Part shown: one piece after another, positions 14,876 to 16,308 of the stretch
How the letters are laid out: each line of letters opens with the position of its first letter
How positions within the stretch are numbered: the stretch's first letter is position 1
Origin: Dehalococcoidia bacterium
Lineage (GTDB): Bacteria; Chloroflexota; Dehalococcoidia; Lucifugimonadales; SHYF01
Direction: 5' to 3'
Length of the DNA stretch: 16,308 nt
NCBI GenBank assembly: GCA_009692985.1
Contig: SHYF01000018.1
Coordinates: 1-16,308, forward strand
Program-made: the position numbers and the translations under genes
Notes under the pieces: model-generated
Told to the model about the DNA's origin: nothing
Database searches by the model: none
The model's input: only the letters and a program-made list of their open reading frames with translations

Positions 14876-15158
14876 ACGTTGAGAAACCTCTTGGTCCGGC
14901 GAAGGGCACCCCGACACGAAGTTCGGGGGCCTATGGCACTCCTTGGCTGCTGGAAACTACCACGCGCTCAGTTGGATTGCCAGATTCCTGCAGGCATTGC
15001 GCGCAAGTATAACATATCATTGCCTTTGCTCTCACGGCTGAGGGGCAGCGCGCTGATAAGGGCATAGGGGCATAGGGACAGACGAGCAGACTGGAAGAGT
15101 AGTCCCCTGTCGTGTTACGTTATTAGGAACAGTTCTGAGTCACTAGCCTGGAGGACAA
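14876..15158. other. Divergent intergenic region between propeller and lipoprotein genes
   Basis: 283 bp between two divergent exported-protein genes must hold promoters for both. A short AT-rich patch around 15006-15020 (AAGTATAACATATCAT) is the best place for -10 boxes: TATAAC on plus, TATACT on minus. I see no good -35 partner at 16-18 nt for either. There is no convincing ORF, and the repeat family found in the other gaps is absent here. Confidence 0.5.
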
Positions 15159-16308
15159 GTGAAGGCTCTCCCATTCATCATCGCCGGAATTGTTATTACA
15201 CTGGCCGCCTGCCAAGGGCCTGCACCCTTGGAGCCTACCTTCGCTCCATCTCCCAGTCCCACTCCCACGACTGCCCCCACAGCCACGATCACGCCTACGA
15301 CTGGTCGCACCCCTTCTTCTGCGGCCACCGCCACACCAACCAGGACGGCGCCCCCACAGATCACCATCCCATCCAACTTCAAGAGCTATCGAGACCAGCT
15401 ATTCGGCTTTGAGGTTCTTTATCCGCCCACGTGGACGGCAGAGTCCACTGAAGCATCATCACCCGTGGCGGTACTTGAAGGGCCCGAAGGCAAGGGCCAG
15501 CCCCGGGGCCGTATCCACGTGGTATACAGCCGGGATGTAATAGCCTCGGACGCTGTGGCGGACAACATCCTTTCACAGTTCCTGGAACGTCCAGGATTTC
15601 GCACCCTGGGAGAAGGAGGGATAACGCTTGGCGATGGGACACCGGCCTTTCAAACCACTTACCAATGGACGGGGCAGGGCATCAATCAAGGGATCCTTTT
15701 TGGAGTAGCCCGCCCCAGGAGCAGCCAGAGTTTCGTCATGATAGTGGAAGGCCCGCAGGTCGGCTTTCAAGCCAATCTAGAGGATGTTCGGACCATGCTC
15801 ACCAGCTTCAAGTTGGAAGAGCCGGCTCCCCTGGGTATTCCCCGCAGCCAGGCGCTTACACTCTACTTTGATCAAGGCCCGCTGATCCTGGACCCGGCCA
15901 TAGCCCAGGAGAGCCAGTCAATCCAGTACATCACGCAGATTTTCAGCGGCCTGATATCCTTTGACGTAAATCTGGTCCTGGACTCTGAGCTGGCCAAAGA
16001 GTGGAGAATATCAGGCAACGGCACGGTGTTCACATTCACACTGCGGGAAAACGCTCGGTTTCACGATGGCCGTCGTGTAACGGCATCGGACTTCAAGTAC
16101 TCGTGGGAGCGGGCCCTTGCCAGGGCTACCCAGTCTCCCACGGCAGGCACCTATCTGGACGACATTGTTGGGGTGTCTGACTTTGTGACGGGGAAAACAA
16201 AAGAGGTCAGCGCCATCAAAGTCATCAACGACAGCACCTTGCAGGTAACCATTGATGCCCCCAAAGCCTACTTCCTCTCCAAGCTGGCCCATCCGGTCGC
16301 GTTTGTTG
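15159..16308 (+). CDS. Solute-binding lipoprotein (family 5) with N-terminal extra domain; 3' end outside the window
   Basis: The frame is open for 383 codons to the window edge. The start is GTG at 15159 with GGAGG 4 nt upstream. Residues 1-18 are a lipoprotein signal ending in the lipobox LAAC (Cys18), so the protein should be lipid-anchored outside the membrane. A Pro/Thr-rich linker runs from about 20 to 70. Residues about 76-221 form a separate alpha/beta domain (FGFEVLYPPTW at 82-92, FVMIVEGP at 192-199, TMLTSFKLEEP at 212-222) resembling PsbP/DUF1795-like modules. The family 5 domain starts at about 231: LTLYFDQGPLILDPAIAQ (233-250), then ARFHDGRRVTASDFKYSWER (299-318), the classic signature in normal order. 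Because it lacks a stop inside the window it is easily missed. The start, signal and domain order are clear; the C-terminal lobe is not present. Confidence 0.88.
   Translation, partial: MKALPFIIAGIVITLAACQGPAPLEPTFAPSPSPTPTTAPTATITPTTGRTPSSAATATPTRTAPPQITIPSNFKSYRDQLFGFEVLYPPTWTAESTEASSPVAVLEGPEGKGQPRGRIHVVYSRDVIASDAVADNILSQFLERPGFRTLGEGGITLGDGTPAFQTTYQWTGQGINQGILFGVARPRSSQSFVMIVEGPQVGFQANLEDVRTMLTSFKLEEPAPLGIPRSQALTLYFDQGPLILDPAIAQESQSIQYITQIFSGLISFDVNLVLDSELAKEWRISGNGTVFTFTLRENARFHDGRRVTASDFKYSWERALARATQSPTAGTYLDDIVGVSDFVTGKTKEVSAIKVINDSTLQVTIDAPKAYFLSKLAHPVAFV

Noticed and set aside
15061..15080. Short direct repeat of GCATAGGG in the divergent region
   Set aside because: Two adjacent 8-mers only; no further copies or symmetry to suggest an operator.

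Overview
The window looks like chromosomal DNA of an uncultured Chloroflexota bacterium, most likely Dehalococcoidia or SAR202-like. This is inference. It rests on the GC-rich sequence, the Pro/Thr-rich linker after a lipobox Cys, the hypoxanthine phosphoribosyltransferase subtype, the abundance of peptide/solute ABC transport genes and a GrdB-type selenoprotein. There are no phage, transposase, tRNA or rRNA genes and no CRISPR array.

Left part (1-4000). A minus-strand gene encodes hypoxanthine phosphoribosyltransferase fused to an N-terminal PD-(D/E)XK-nuclease-like domain. It is divergent from a plus-strand MFS transporter gene, with candidate promoters for both in the 311-bp gap. A 244-residue cysteine-containing protein, tentatively of the ATC-hydrolase family, follows the MFS gene on the plus strand. 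A 115-bp palindromic element fills the convergent junction at 3887-4001.

Central part (4017-14875, minus strand). This is one long co-directional cluster. In transcription order it holds a secreted six-Asp-box beta-propeller with a C-terminal membrane anchor, a large extracellular solute-binding protein (family 5), two permeases, two ATPases, and a GrdB-family reductase subunit. The transporter genes form a complete Dpp/Opp-type importer. The last gene is interrupted by an in-frame UGA that I read as selenocysteine, with a bacterial SECIS-like hairpin right after it. The two ATPase genes are joined to their upstream neighbours by ATGA overlaps. The solute-binding protein appears circularly permuted relative to the usual family 5 order.

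Right edge (15159-16308, plus strand). A second solute-binding lipoprotein gene is divergent from the propeller gene and runs off the window. It has the normal family 5 order, preceded by a separate domain.

The most unusual non-coding feature is a family of four related GC-rich, hairpin-dense intercistronic repeats at about 2913-3086, 8488-8615, 9706-9803 and 12397-12523. All four point in the direction of transcription, begin 13-30 nt after a stop codon and end 27-43 nt before the next start codon. One stem shows a compensatory base-pair change.

Taken together, the cluster suggests capture and import of a peptide or small amino-acid-like solute, coupled to a selenium-dependent reductase of the glycine/betaine/sarcosine/proline reductase superfamily. 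The substrate cannot be read from the sequence.
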